Of a DNA stretch of 64,000 nt, positions 52,743-61,434 are shown piece after piece. This DNA comes from Aquilonibacter sp963820185 (GTDB lineage: Bacteria > Vulcanimicrobiota > Vulcanimicrobiia > Vulcanimicrobiales > Vulcanimicrobiaceae): assembly GCA_963820185.1 (NCBI GenBank), contig CAWFYV010000002.1:124001-188000 (forward strand), in the 5' to 3' direction. Position numbers and translations under genes: made by a program. Each line of letters starts with the position of its first letter. The stretch's first letter is position 1. The notes beneath the pieces are model-generated. The model had not been told where the DNA came from and made no database searches. It saw nothing but the letters and a program-made list of their open reading frames with translations.

Positions 52743-54640
52743 GGCGTGATTCCGAGCACCGTATCGAGCGGGGGCAGCGGCTTCTTCGGCACGTAATCGT
52801 CGTAAACGACACGCTCGATTGCATCGGCCCGGTTTATCGCGAGCTGCGCATCGAGATGGTAGCGCTCGAGATTGCTGGCGAGATGGTCCTCGCGATCTTC
52901 GTACCGCCACGCCTTCGCATACAAGATGGCGAGCCGTTCGTCCATGTCGCGCTGCTCCCAGAACCAGTAACGGCACCAGAACAGCTCCCGCAAGGCATCT
53001 TTTGGATTCGTCGCAGCGTCGGCGTAGTAGTCGCGCACTTCTCTTGCAATCTGATAGCGTCGCCCGAGTGCGTCGTAGCGTTGCGCCGCGAGGAACATCA
53101 CCGCGGCCGCATTTGCGTGCAACGGGGGCGTATTTCCAATCAGGTGGGTCGCGACTTTTTCTGCATCAAGGCGGAATTGCCGCAGGTCGACGCTTTGCAT
53201 CGTGGCCGCAGCAGGCCTGAACGGATCGGCCCAGGCGAGCATGTCGCTGAACTCCGGCAGCTGTGTCGTCAGCGCACCGAGCGTCGTCTCGTCTTGCGCG
53301 TACCGTGCGTCGTCAACGCCGAAGAATGCGCTTGGGAAATCGCGGTCAAAACCGTCGGACGTGCTCCACGCCTCGGCGGCGGCGTACAGCACCGGATACC
53401 ACGTGGCCTCAAAGAGCGTCTCGCCGTCATCGTTCCAGACGGTGTCGAAGAGTCCGAGCACGCTTGCGCGCTTGCCGTCGTCGATGAATTGCTTCGCATT
53501 GGGCAGCGCGTTGCCGAAGCTCGGAAAGATCCGGCTCCAATTGTTCGCGCCCGGCGCGACCATCTGCTCGAAGCCGCCACTCGCGACCGTGTTGATAAAC
53601 GGCATGAACGTCTTGAGTGGATCGTAGTGCCAGTTCACGATGACTGCATTGCGCGGCAGCAATTTCATGATCGACGGATCCGCTTCGATGCCGTCGTCCC
53701 ATAGCATGATGCGTGCCCCTGACGGTGCGATCAGCGCGTTCATGTCGTTGACGTGCTGCGCATAGACGGCACTGCGGCCGCCGTTGGCGTTGACATATGC
53801 GGCACTCGTGCCTTCGCCCAGCGTTGCCGTCTCATCGGAACCGATGTGAAAGAACGGCGGGTTCGGAACCGCCGCGAGCTCCTGCCCGATGATGCGCTTG
53901 AGGTATTCTGCCGCGAGCGTATTGCCGGGATCAAGCAGAAAGCCGTGCGGAAACTCCGCCGCGCTCGCGTACTGTTCGAGACGCAACGTGTTGTGCATGT
54001 GGGCAAAGGTCTGCTGCTCGGGGATCAACGTGACATGGTAACGCTTTGCGTAGGTATCGAGTTCGCGCAATTGCGCCGGCGTGATGCCGTCGGGCCACGC
54101 GGGCAACGGATCTGTCGGCGAGGCGAAGACGTGCTCCATATACGGCGAGTAGCCGTTCATCTTGAACTCCGCGATCGTCCGAATGCGTTCTTTGAAGTAG
54201 TCCATCGTTGGCACGGGTCCGCGCGAGACGTCGTCGGAGAGGATCCGCCAGCGAAGCGTGGGTTGATCCCGCATGCCGATGCACGGAATAATCCAGTGCC
54301 CATTGTCTCGCACCGGCAACTGAGCAAGCGTCATCAAGGCATAGAACGTACCGTCCGCGTCCGCGCTCGTGATCGCAACGTGGCCTGAATCAACGACAAG
54401 CTCGTAGCTCTGCGGCGCCATTAATGCTTCGTGTTGAAACGCGATTGGGGAATTCTTACCGATTTCGATCCGGGCAATGTGCAATGCGCTCCACCGGCGC
54501 TGCAATACATCAAGTGCGCCCGGATCTATCCCGGCCGGCGCGATGTGCGGCACGGAAATCGAGCAATCTTCCGACGCCAAGTATTTGGCCGGCTGCGGAA
54601 TGAGATGAATAGCAACGGCAGCCACCAGTGCAGCGAACAT
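52739..54640 (-). CDS. GH20 beta-N-acetylhexosaminidase
   Basis: A 633-residue exported enzyme that would remove terminal GlcNAc or GalNAc. A short hydrophobic leader (FAALVAAVAIHL) precedes a GH20b domain (IPQPAKYLASEDCSI; GTFYALMTLAQL), then the TIM barrel with the substrate-assisted catalytic Asp-Glu pair in FFHIGSDETATLGEG. WRILSDDVSRGPVPTMDYFK opens the barrel. A helical C-terminal domain follows. It begins the leftward operon whose next genes are the permease, dipeptidase and amidase. It is divergent from the FecR-domain gene, with 64 bases between starts. Confidence 0.93.
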   Translation of the reverse strand: MFAALVAAVAIHLIPQPAKYLASEDCSISVPHIAPAGIDPGALDVLQRRWSALHIARIEIGKNSPIAFQHEALMAPQSYELVVDSGHVAITSADADGTFYALMTLAQLPVRDNGHWIIPCIGMRDQPTLRWRILSDDVSRGPVPTMDYFKERIRTIAEFKMNGYSPYMEHVFASPTDPLPAWPDGITPAQLRELDTYAKRYHVTLIPEQQTFAHMHNTLRLEQYASAAEFPHGFLLDPGNTLAAEYLKRIIGQELAAVPNPPFFHIGSDETATLGEGTSAAYVNANGGRSAVYAQHVNDMNALIAPSGARIMLWDDGIEADPSIMKLLPRNAVIVNWHYDPLKTFMPFINTVASGGFEQMVAPGANNWSRIFPSFGNALPNAKQFIDDGKRASVLGLFDTVWNDDGETLFEATWYPVLYAAAEAWSTSDGFDRDFPSAFFGVDDARYAQDETTLGALTTQLPEFSDMLAWADPFRPAAATMQSVDLRQFRLDAEKVATHLIGNTPPLHANAAAVMFLAAQRYDALGRRYQIAREVRDYYADAATNPKDALRELFWCRYWFWEQRDMDERLAILYAKAWRYEDREDHLASNLERYHLDAQLAINRADAIERVVYDDYVPKKPLPPLDTVLGITP

Positions 54641-54704
54641 ACGTCCGCGTTAGTCGCGCTGCCGCGCTCTTCCCGCAAGGTGCGCAAAGCAGCCAATCGA
54701 AGCA

Positions 54705-55538
54705 ATGCGCATGACAACTTCGCGATCGCTCATCCTCGCGGCGGCGATATTGACGTTTGCCGCGACGATCTGTGCCTTTCCAGCGTCGGCGGCCGACGAT
54801 AAGTCGCTGCAAAACATGAAGGGCAGCGTCAGCTATGGCGCCGCTGGGAAGCATACGCCGCTCGCGCCAAACGCCACGACCGTGCTGGACGACAAAGACT
54901 ACGCGACGACCGGTGCCGCATCGCTTGCCGCAATCGGTCTACCCGATAGCTCGCGCGTGCTCGTCGGTGCGGAGAGCAACGTACAACTCGCGTCCTTCGA
55001 CCAAGTCACGGGCACGACCGCAAAGTTCGTCGTCGTTGGTAAGGTTCGTTTCATCGTGCAGCATCCACAGGGCGCAAAAGCCGACTACACGTTCCAGACG
55101 ACGACCGGTAGCATCGCAGTCCGCGGGACCGAAGGCGACATCGAGCAGAGCGGTTCGGAGTTACGCGTCAACGTGTACGAGGTCTGCGATCCGAGCGAAC
55201 CCGTTACCGTTACCACATCGAACGGTCAGCATTTCCAGCTTGTCGCCGGCCAGTCACTCGCGGCACAACTCGTCAACGGCATCGTGCAAGCCAAGGTCGA
55301 GCAACTCACGCAGGGGATGATCGATCGATTCTCACCCGATTTTGGCGTGCCGACCAGTTGGGATGCCGCGAAAGGCGCGATCGTGAGCACCGCGCAGAAC
55401 CAAGCTTCGAATGCGATCGACAACGCGACCGGCGGCTACGGAAGCCAAGTTACGAGTGCAGTTAGCAGTATGTTCGGCCACAAGAAAGCGACGCCGACGC
55501 CGTCGCCCTCACCGGGATCGACGTCATGTTCGCACTAG
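54705..55538 (+). CDS. Exported FecR-domain protein
   Basis: A 277-residue exported protein (signal core ILAAAILTFAATICAFPASA). The FecR-like beta-sheet domain reads VGAESNVQLASFDQ, KVRFIVQHPQGAKADYTFQ and TTGSIAVRGTEGDIEQ, the last block being the family hallmark. It then has a helical segment and a Pro-Ser tail ending in CSH. Unlike FecR, it has no membrane anchor or sigma-factor partner nearby, so it is a stand-alone secreted version of unknown role. The two ATGs at 54705 and 54711 both fit. Confidence 0.8.
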   Translation: MRMTTSRSLILAAAILTFAATICAFPASAADDKSLQNMKGSVSYGAAGKHTPLAPNATTVLDDKDYATTGAASLAAIGLPDSSRVLVGAESNVQLASFDQVTGTTAKFVVVGKVRFIVQHPQGAKADYTFQTTTGSIAVRGTEGDIEQSGSELRVNVYEVCDPSEPVTVTTSNGQHFQLVAGQSLAAQLVNGIVQAKVEQLTQGMIDRFSPDFGVPTSWDAAKGAIVSTAQNQASNAIDNATGGYGSQVTSAVSSMFGHKKATPTPSPSPGSTSCSH

Positions 55539-55552
55539 TGGCCTGTAACCAC

Positions 55553-55957
55553 TTAGGACGAATGCCCGCTTGAATCCATTGCGCGGTCGCGCGCATCCAT
55601 TGCGGCTTCCGCCGCATCGAGATAGCTCGGCAGCATATCGAGATCGAAGACGCCGTCGGCGCGATCGGCCAGTTCTACCGCGGCGAGGTCTGCTTCCGCA
55701 ATAGCTTGCGAACGTGGGGCATCGAGTGTCGCGTTCTCGTAGACACGGAACACTGCTTGATTTGTAAATTCCGTGCGAAGGATCAGCGCATCCAATCGCT
55801 CGCCTGTCGGGCCGGTCGGACCGAGCCGGACCGATAGGCCGGCGAGCCGCTCACCGAGATACGCCCGTACCTCCTCGTCAGTGAGGTGACGCTGCTGCGT
55901 CTCGGCATAACCGGCAAAGCCGGGGAGCTTCTCTTTGAGCACCTCACTCGCGTCCAT
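55553..55957 (-). CDS. Hypothetical acidic protein
   Basis: A 134-residue soluble protein rich in Ala, Asp and Leu with a helical C-terminus (AEADLAAVELADRADGVF). No family is recognised and there is no signal peptide. A short 5-bp hairpin (AGTGG/CCACT at 55537-55553) lies between its end and the FecR gene, too weak to call a terminator with confidence. The ATG at 55957 overlaps the region upstream of the cyclase-like gene. Confidence 0.55.
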   Translation of the reverse strand: MDASEVLKEKLPGFAGYAETQQRHLTDEEVRAYLGERLAGLSVRLGPTGPTGERLDALILRTEFTNQAVFRVYENATLDAPRSQAIAEADLAAVELADRADGVFDLDMLPSYLDAAEAAMDARDRAMDSSGHSS

Positions 55958-56011
55958 CCGCGCCTCTTACGACGGGTTTCCCGGCGGGGCCTCGGGAACT
56001 CCCTCCAACCG

Positions 56012-57067
56012 ATGGCTGTCACTCTGATCATCGCACTGGCGGCGCTCGCCGGTGCGGCGATCTACTACGCGTGGGTCTTTTTTCGGCGGTACGTGCTCGC
56101 ACGTCAAGAACACCACCGTGTTTTGACGCTCTTTTCGCGCTACGTGCCCTCGCAGGTCGTCGAGGATCTGATGGAGCGCAAGGATCAGCGGCTCTTCGAA
56201 GCGCGCGAGTACTACGCCACGATCCTTTGCGCGCGCATCCGCAACTTCGGACTTTTTGCCGAATCGCTCTCGCCTGCGGAGACGCTGCGGTACCTTAATG
56301 AGTTCTATACAATCGTCGGCCAGGCGGTCCAACGTCATCGCGGCATAATCGAGAGCCTGCACGGCGAGACGGTCGTTGCGGTCTTCGGCGTACTGATCGA
56401 GGAAAAGTTTCAGGAAGAGCGCTCGCTGCGCGCAGCGCTCGACATCATGCGCGTCGTCGATGCGATGGATGCGCGTTGGCGCTCGCAAGGACGTCGGTCG
56501 ATCGAGATCGGCATGGGCGTGAACTCGGGCAAGATTGTCGCGGGTGATTCCGGTTATAAGGATCGGCGCGAATTCGCGATCGTCGGCAACCCTGCGGCGG
56601 TCGCAGCACGCCTCGAAGCCGCCTCCGAAGATCTTGGTGCGGGCATCGTTGCCTCGGAAGAAACCTACGATGCGGTGCGCGAACTCTTTGTTGGCGTACC
56701 AACCTCGTCGTTGCCGCTTCGCGGGCTGCGGCGATTACAGAATGCGTACATCATTCGCGGCTTGACCAAGCGCGCGAGCGAGGAGCGCACGCTCACGCTT
56801 CCGCCGCAACGCGCCTTCAGCGAAACCGTGGTTCATTCGTACGAATCCAACGAATCACGAGCGGTCGAGCCCGACTCCTACATCGCACCGGAAACGCCCG
56901 AGCCCCAACAAACGATCGATACGCGCGTCACCGGTACCAGTCCCGCGCCCGCTTCGTTCACGCACTTTTCGCGCTTCGACGACGACGCACCAGCGCTGCC
57001 GGAACCACCGCCGATCATCGGACAGTACGAAGACGATCAAGGTCCGCCGGTACAACTTCCGCCTTAA
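56012..57067 (+). CDS. Membrane-anchored class III nucleotidyl-cyclase homologue, probably inactive
   Basis: A 351-residue protein: one membrane helix (LIIALAALAGAAIYYAWVFF), a short linker with FSRYVPSQVVEDLMER (a cyclase-linker motif), a class III cyclase domain (about residues 65-235) and a disordered Pro/Glu/Thr-rich tail. The metal-binding Asp of the usual FADIxGF is Arg here (ILCARIRNFG), the second Asp is Glu (HGETVVAVFG), and the base-site Asn region reads GNPAAVAARLE. Catalysis is therefore doubtful. The ATG at 56012 fits the membrane segment; the frame is open further upstream. Confidence 0.8.
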   Translation: MAVTLIIALAALAGAAIYYAWVFFRRYVLARQEHHRVLTLFSRYVPSQVVEDLMERKDQRLFEAREYYATILCARIRNFGLFAESLSPAETLRYLNEFYTIVGQAVQRHRGIIESLHGETVVAVFGVLIEEKFQEERSLRAALDIMRVVDAMDARWRSQGRRSIEIGMGVNSGKIVAGDSGYKDRREFAIVGNPAAVAARLEAASEDLGAGIVASEETYDAVRELFVGVPTSSLPLRGLRRLQNAYIIRGLTKRASEERTLTLPPQRAFSETVVHSYESNESRAVEPDSYIAPETPEPQQTIDTRVTGTSPAPASFTHFSRFDDDAPALPEPPPIIGQYEDDQGPPVQLPP

Positions 57068-57771
57068 AGGTCGCGCAGCAGCTGCGGTAACGATTCTCCT
57101 GCACTTGCGCGGATGACACAGTCGACGCGGTCGCTGATCGCCGTCTCTTCTGGGTTAATCTCGGCAACGAACGCGTCACGCCGCATTGCGAGCGCAGCCG
57201 CCGGATAAACAACCGCGCTCGTACCCACAACGAGAATCACGTCAGCACGATCGGCCGCTGCGGCGGCACGTTCCCAGGAACCACTCGGTAACGCCTCGCC
57301 GAACCAAACGATGTCCGGGCGCAAGCGGCCGCCGCACGCGTGGTCGATGCGTTCGGGGTCGAGGCCGCGCGAGTCGATCGGCTCACGTGCGTCACATCCC
57401 GTGCATCGCGCGGTGCGCAATGCGCCGTGCAATTCGACCACGTTGCGCGAACCCGCGCGCAGGTGCAACGAGTCGACGTTTTGCGTCGCAAGCGTGAAAT
57501 CAACGTAGCGTTCTTCGAGCGAAGCGAGCGCGTAGTGCCCAGCATTCGGTTGCGCGCGGCGGTGCGCGGCATTGCGCTCGTTGTACCATGTCCAGACGAG
57601 TTGCGGATCGCGCGCAAAACCCGCCGGCGATGCCAGCTCTTCGACACGGTGCGTGCGCCACAACCCGTTGACACCGCGAAAGGTTGGGAGCCCACTCTCG
57701 GCAGAGATGCCCGACCCCGTTAGCACCAGCACCGATTGCGCAGCACGCAGACGTGCGATCAAATCCTGCAT
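57064..57771 (-). CDS. cobB: NAD-dependent protein deacylase (sirtuin)
   Basis: A 235-residue sirtuin that removes acyl groups from Lys using NAD. Motifs are LTGSGISAESGLPTFRG, ATQNVDSLH, VVELHGALRTARC and VGTSAVVYPAAAL. The Tyr and Arg of WYNERNAAHR match class III enzymes that prefer succinyl or malonyl groups. The zinc module shows CTGC but only one Cys in the second half (DHACGGRLRP), where two are usual. The product should be cytosolic. It overlaps the convergent cyclase-like gene by 4 bases. Confidence 0.92.
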   Translation of the reverse strand: MQDLIARLRAAQSVLVLTGSGISAESGLPTFRGVNGLWRTHRVEELASPAGFARDPQLVWTWYNERNAAHRRAQPNAGHYALASLEERYVDFTLATQNVDSLHLRAGSRNVVELHGALRTARCTGCDAREPIDSRGLDPERIDHACGGRLRPDIVWFGEALPSGSWERAAAAADRADVILVVGTSAVVYPAAALAMRRDAFVAEINPEETAISDRVDCVIRASAGESLPQLLRDL

Positions 57772-57806
57772 GGCGGAAACTTCGCCAAGGCGAAGGTTAG
57801 CGACCT

Positions 57807-58328
57807 ATGGATCCCCACGCGCGCAGCCGACGTGCCATCGTCTGGCCGGCTTACCTGGTCGCCGCCGTCTGTTTTGCCGTAGCCGTCGCGCTCTCACTGG
57901 TGAATCTCTCGTTGCTCGAACAGTTGCGCACGGCACAGGCAGCATCGGCGCGCGAGCAAGCGCGTACGAGCAACGTCGTGCGTTCGCTTGCCAGCGAGCG
58001 CAGCATGCTCGAGGATCTGATGGACGAAGACGCGCAGCGTTTCAACATCACCAACGGCCAAATTGTACTGGTCCGCGATCGCGTCTATATCACGATGCAC
58101 GATCTCGCCCAACCGCCGCGCGGGAAAGTCTATGAAGCGTGGACCGAGGCACGGAACAGCTCGGCGCTCGTACCGGCCTCGACATTTGTTCCCGACGCGC
58201 ATGGGGTTGCGGTGCTGGGCCTCGCGCCCACGGCCAAGGATACGAACGCTGTTGCGGTTAGCGTTGAGCCCGAAGGCGGTAGCAAGATTCCTACCGGCAA
58301 GATGCTGGTGCTCGTACGGCTCAACTGA
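57807..58328 (+). CDS. RskA-like membrane protein without an anti-sigma domain
   Basis: A 173-residue protein: one membrane helix (YLVAAVCFAVAVALSLVNL), a coiled-coil-like stretch (LEQLRTAQAASAREQ) and a C-terminal RskA domain with PRGKVYEAWTEARNS and AVAVSVEPEGGSKIPTGKM. In true anti-sigma-K factors a cytosolic zinc domain precedes the helix; here only 13 residues do, and no sigma factor is next door. It may be an orphan sensor domain. The stop overlaps the GNAT start. Confidence 0.8.
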   Translation: MDPHARSRRAIVWPAYLVAAVCFAVAVALSLVNLSLLEQLRTAQAASAREQARTSNVVRSLASERSMLEDLMDEDAQRFNITNGQIVLVRDRVYITMHDLAQPPRGKVYEAWTEARNSSALVPASTFVPDAHGVAVLGLAPTAKDTNAVAVSVEPEGGSKIPTGKMLVLVRLN

Positions 58329-59152
58329 TGGTGCGCACCGAGCGCATGACGAATGCCCGCGAGCGAGAGGCGCTAGCCTTCCTCGCGCGTTCGCCGTATG
58401 CGAACGTCTTTCTCAGCTACTTGATCATGTTCGATCTCGCAAGCGCGACGCGCCACGCGCTCTACCTCGCACTCGACGACGACGACAACATCAAGGGTGT
58501 TGCATATTTCTCGCGGCAGGTCGCGCTGGCTGCCGACAGCCCTGCGGCCGTCGAGGCCTTCGCAAACATCGGCGCCACCCACCGCGGCGAAAAGATGATC
58601 GTCGGGCCGCGTACCGAGATCGCTGCATACTGGGATCTTGTGCGCGACAAACACGAGCGGCCGCGCCTGATCCGCGACCGCCAGTTCGTGATGATGCTCG
58701 ATCGTTCGATGTTGCAACCGTACGACCACAGTGTCCTTGCGCGGCGCGCACGCATCGATGAGTGGCCCGCGGTTGCCGACAATTCGGCTTCGATGATTGC
58801 GGCTGAGCTCGAGTATGACCCGATGCACTCGTCGCCCGAGTTCACTGCGAACGTGCGCGCGATGATCGATCGTGGGCTGTGGTGGGTCGGCGAGTCGCTT
58901 GGGCGCCTGTGCTTCTTCTGCAATGTCGGGCCGTGGAGCCCGCAGACGGCGCAGTTGCAAGGCATTTGGGTGCCACCCGAATTACGCGGCAAAGGCCTCG
59001 CAACTTCAGCGCTCGGCGCAGTTTGCGATCGCGTGCTCGAGGTCTCGCCGACACTTTCACTCTACGTCAACGACTTCAATGATCGCGCGATCGCGCTTTA
59101 CGAACGCATCGGCTTCAAAACCGTCACCGAATTCCAGACCATTTTGTTTTAG
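58328..59152 (+). CDS. GNAT-family N-acetyltransferase with N-terminal DUF4081-like domain
   Basis: A 274-residue two-domain acetyltransferase. The N-terminal half (VFLSYLIMFDLASATRHALY; GEKMIVGPRTEIAAYWDLV) matches the DUF4081 extension. The C-terminal GNAT half has the acetyl-CoA motif WVPPELRGKGLATSALGAV and the end motif SLYVNDFNDRAIALYERIGF. The acceptor is unknown. It begins at the last base of the RskA-like stop codon, so the two are coupled. Confidence 0.88.
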   Translation: MVRTERMTNAREREALAFLARSPYANVFLSYLIMFDLASATRHALYLALDDDDNIKGVAYFSRQVALAADSPAAVEAFANIGATHRGEKMIVGPRTEIAAYWDLVRDKHERPRLIRDRQFVMMLDRSMLQPYDHSVLARRARIDEWPAVADNSASMIAAELEYDPMHSSPEFTANVRAMIDRGLWWVGESLGRLCFFCNVGPWSPQTAQLQGIWVPPELRGKGLATSALGAVCDRVLEVSPTLSLYVNDFNDRAIALYERIGFKTVTEFQTILF

Positions 59153-59173
59153 CTGACGAAGAGCTGGGCGAAA

Positions 59174-59359
59174 TTATTGGTCGTGGTGGGTGAATTTGTC
59201 GCCGACGCTGTGTACGCCGGATTCGACCGCGCGTTCGCCGGCGGTGACCATGTTGATGATCCACCGGATCGTGGCCCAAACGCCGATGAACGCAAACAGG
59301 AAGATGATGCCAAACACCCAGGCTGCGGCCTCAGCCGTGTGAACGATCCATTGTTCCAT
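59174..59359 (-). CDS. Small one-segment membrane protein
   Basis: A 61-residue protein with one strong membrane helix (AAWVFGIIFLFAFIGVWATI) and a polar tail rich in His and Asp. No family is recognised. It lies 6 bases after the GMC oxidoreductase stop on the same strand, so it is probably co-transcribed and may anchor or assist that enzyme. Confidence 0.6.
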   Translation of the reverse strand: MEQWIVHTAEAAAWVFGIIFLFAFIGVWATIRWIINMVTAGERAVESGVHSVGDKFTHHDQ

Positions 59360-59365
59360 AGTCTT

Positions 59366-60925
59366 CTAGCGCTTGGCTAGCGTGGCTGCGAGACCTGCCG
59401 CGTTACGCGCGACCGTGCCATACACGGAGAGCTGCGGATTGGCGCCGATGCTCGTGGGAAACGCCGACCCGTCGAAGACATGCACGTTATCGAGCTGGTG
59501 GTACCGCCCCATTCCGTCGACAACGGAAGAGCGCGGATCGGCACCCATGCCGCACCCGCCCATGACGTGCGCGCTCACGACGTTTGCGCGAAGAATCTCC
59601 ATCGGCAGCGCGTCGATCATGCGTTCTGCCTCCGCGAATGACGTCACGAGTTGCGCGTCTTCGTGGACCGGCTTCACCGTGCGAGCTCCGGCGGCAAACT
59701 GGATCTGCGCCATCGTCTTGAGCGCTCGGCGCGCACCATCCCACACGTACGGCGTGAGCGGATAGTCGAGCAACGGCGTTCCGTCACCGCGCAATCCAAC
59801 TGTTCCGCCCGGGCTCTCAGGATGAAATCCGTCCCGCATGAGGGCGATAATGACCTGCAGATGCGGCATATCTGCGAGCAACTGCGCCTGCGTTTGGCCG
59901 AATCCAGGCGTCGTCGTAGCTAACAGTACCGGATGCACGGGCGGGACTTCGAGCTTGTAGCCGATCGGACCATCGAGCGGCTGCGTGTGCAAGAAGTGAT
60001 CGCTGTAGATCGATTGCGGTGCGCCTGCGTAGGCCGCGACGAGTTCCGGCATGACCGCTGCGGAAATGACGACGGGATGGAGAAACGTGCGTCTTCCAAG
60101 TGTGCCGTACGGATCGGGTGCTCCACTGCGCAACAGCAGCGCCGGGCTATTGATCGCACCGCCCGCGACGACGAACGTGCGTGCGAACACGCGCAACGAC
60201 GGTGCGCATTCAAGCATCGAAGCCTTCCGGCCGTCGAAGTGCAAACGTTGTGCGCGCGATTGCACGATGAGCGTCGCGCCCCGATCGAGGGCGCTTGGAA
60301 TCGTCGTGACGAGCATCGACTGCTTCGCATTTGTCGGGCAACCCATGCCGCAATAGCCGAGGTTGTAGCAGCCCTTGACGTTGCGCGAGATTGTCGCCGT
60401 GTCGATGCCGAGCTTTTTTGCACCGCGCGCCAACGCTGCGTTGTTAGGATTTGGCGGCTCGTCCCACGGATGAATCGATAGGCGCTTTTCCATCCGCTCA
60501 AAAAATGGCGCGAGTTTCTCGGCTGTATATTCGCGCAACCCGTACGTGTCACGCCAATACTCGAGCGTTGGCTCGGGCGTGCGGAAGCTACTCGTCCAGT
60601 TTACCGTCGTCGATCCTCCAACCGCGCGGCCTTGCAAAATAACGATGCCCTTGTCTTTGGTGCGCCGTCCCGCCGATTCTTGATACAGCTGCGGGTACGC
60701 TTCGCGTTCAAGCATGTGAAAGTCGCGCGACGATCGCAGCGGCCCTTCCTCGATCATGATGACGCTCAGACCGGCGTTTGCAAAAATCTCCGCCGCCGTG
60801 CCCCCTCCCGCACCCGTGCCGACGATTGCGACGTCCGCGTGGAAGTCGCGCGGCGCCTGCAGCGTTGTCGCGTCGATGACCTTCCAGCCACGCGCAAGAC
60901 CGAGGGCGATCGGATCGGCGATCAT
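59366..60925 (-). CDS. GMC family FAD-dependent oxidoreductase
   Basis: A 519-residue flavoenzyme of the glucose-methanol-choline family. The FAD motif is VAIVGTGAGGGTAAEIFANA, then GIVILQGRAVGGSTTVNW, the usual GMC signature, GGAINSPALLLRSG is the second, and the catalytic His region is in VSAHVMGGCGMGADP with a second in GANPQLSVYGT. NLGYCGMGCPTNAKQS is a Cys-rich block seen in long-chain or polyol dehydrogenases of this family. The ATG at 60925 overlaps the upstream TGA by 4 bases. The substrate is an alcohol or sugar not identifiable here. Confidence 0.9.
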   Translation of the reverse strand: MIADPIALGLARGWKVIDATTLQAPRDFHADVAIVGTGAGGGTAAEIFANAGLSVIMIEEGPLRSSRDFHMLEREAYPQLYQESAGRRTKDKGIVILQGRAVGGSTTVNWTSSFRTPEPTLEYWRDTYGLREYTAEKLAPFFERMEKRLSIHPWDEPPNPNNAALARGAKKLGIDTATISRNVKGCYNLGYCGMGCPTNAKQSMLVTTIPSALDRGATLIVQSRAQRLHFDGRKASMLECAPSLRVFARTFVVAGGAINSPALLLRSGAPDPYGTLGRRTFLHPVVISAAVMPELVAAYAGAPQSIYSDHFLHTQPLDGPIGYKLEVPPVHPVLLATTTPGFGQTQAQLLADMPHLQVIIALMRDGFHPESPGGTVGLRGDGTPLLDYPLTPYVWDGARRALKTMAQIQFAAGARTVKPVHEDAQLVTSFAEAERMIDALPMEILRANVVSAHVMGGCGMGADPRSSVVDGMGRYHQLDNVHVFDGSAFPTSIGANPQLSVYGTVARNAAGLAATLAKR

Positions 60926-61434
60926 GCGATGTGCGGCGGTCCGGGATAGCCGACGCGCGGCCACGCTTCACTGTTGCCATACCAGCCCGCCATCACGAGT
61001 TGATGAAGCGCCGCGTAGCCACTGCGTAAGAGCTGCGCGTTGCTCGTACGCCAACGTTGCAAGAAGTCGGTGATCTCACTATCCGACGCGCGATCCCACG
61101 GCCCGACGCCCGCGACGATTCGGCGCGTGAGCGGAAACTCGAGCAGCCCAAAGAGTTGCTGTACTTCACCCTGAACCGCGGCTGGAAGCCCGGCGATTGC
61201 AATCTCAACGCCACGCACGGCAGTATCCAGTGCATCGCCGCGGTTGGGCAATGCGCCGTCGAGCATCACGCGCCCAATCGCGCGAAGCATGTCGCGGTGA
61301 TCGCTTGATGGAGCACAACCGCCGAGCGCAAGCAGCATCGCGCCGCCCGCACCGGTTTGCAGAAGCTTACCGCGTGTTAGCGTTTGCGAATAACATTCGC
61401 CGGCGGTATTCCGAGGGCGATTGCCCCATAACAT
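60922..61434 (-). CDS. Exported partner protein of the GMC oxidoreductase (gluconate-dehydrogenase small-subunit-like)
   Basis: A protein of about 170 residues with an N-terminal twin-arginine-like or lipoprotein segment (TRGKLLQTGAGGAMLLALGG followed by Cys) and a helical domain (FLQRWRTSNAQLLRSGYAAL). Position and build match the small subunits paired with GMC dehydrogenases. The start is uncertain: the ATG at 61434 lies inside the end of the AraC gene, and no ATG, GTG or TTG occurs between there and the hydrophobic core. It may help export or electron transfer. It overlaps the GMC gene by 4 bases. Confidence 0.65.
   Translation of the reverse strand: MLWGNRPRNTAGECYSQTLTRGKLLQTGAGGAMLLALGGCAPSSDHRDMLRAIGRVMLDGALPNRGDALDTAVRGVEIAIAGLPAAVQGEVQQLFGLLEFPLTRRIVAGVGPWDRASDSEITDFLQRWRTSNAQLLRSGYAALHQLVMAGWYGNSEAWPRVGYPGPPHIA

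Noticed and set aside
55535..55554. Possible terminator AGTGG/CCACT between the FecR gene and the hypothetical gene.
   Set aside because: Stem of only 5 bp and no U run on either strand; too weak to list as a terminator.
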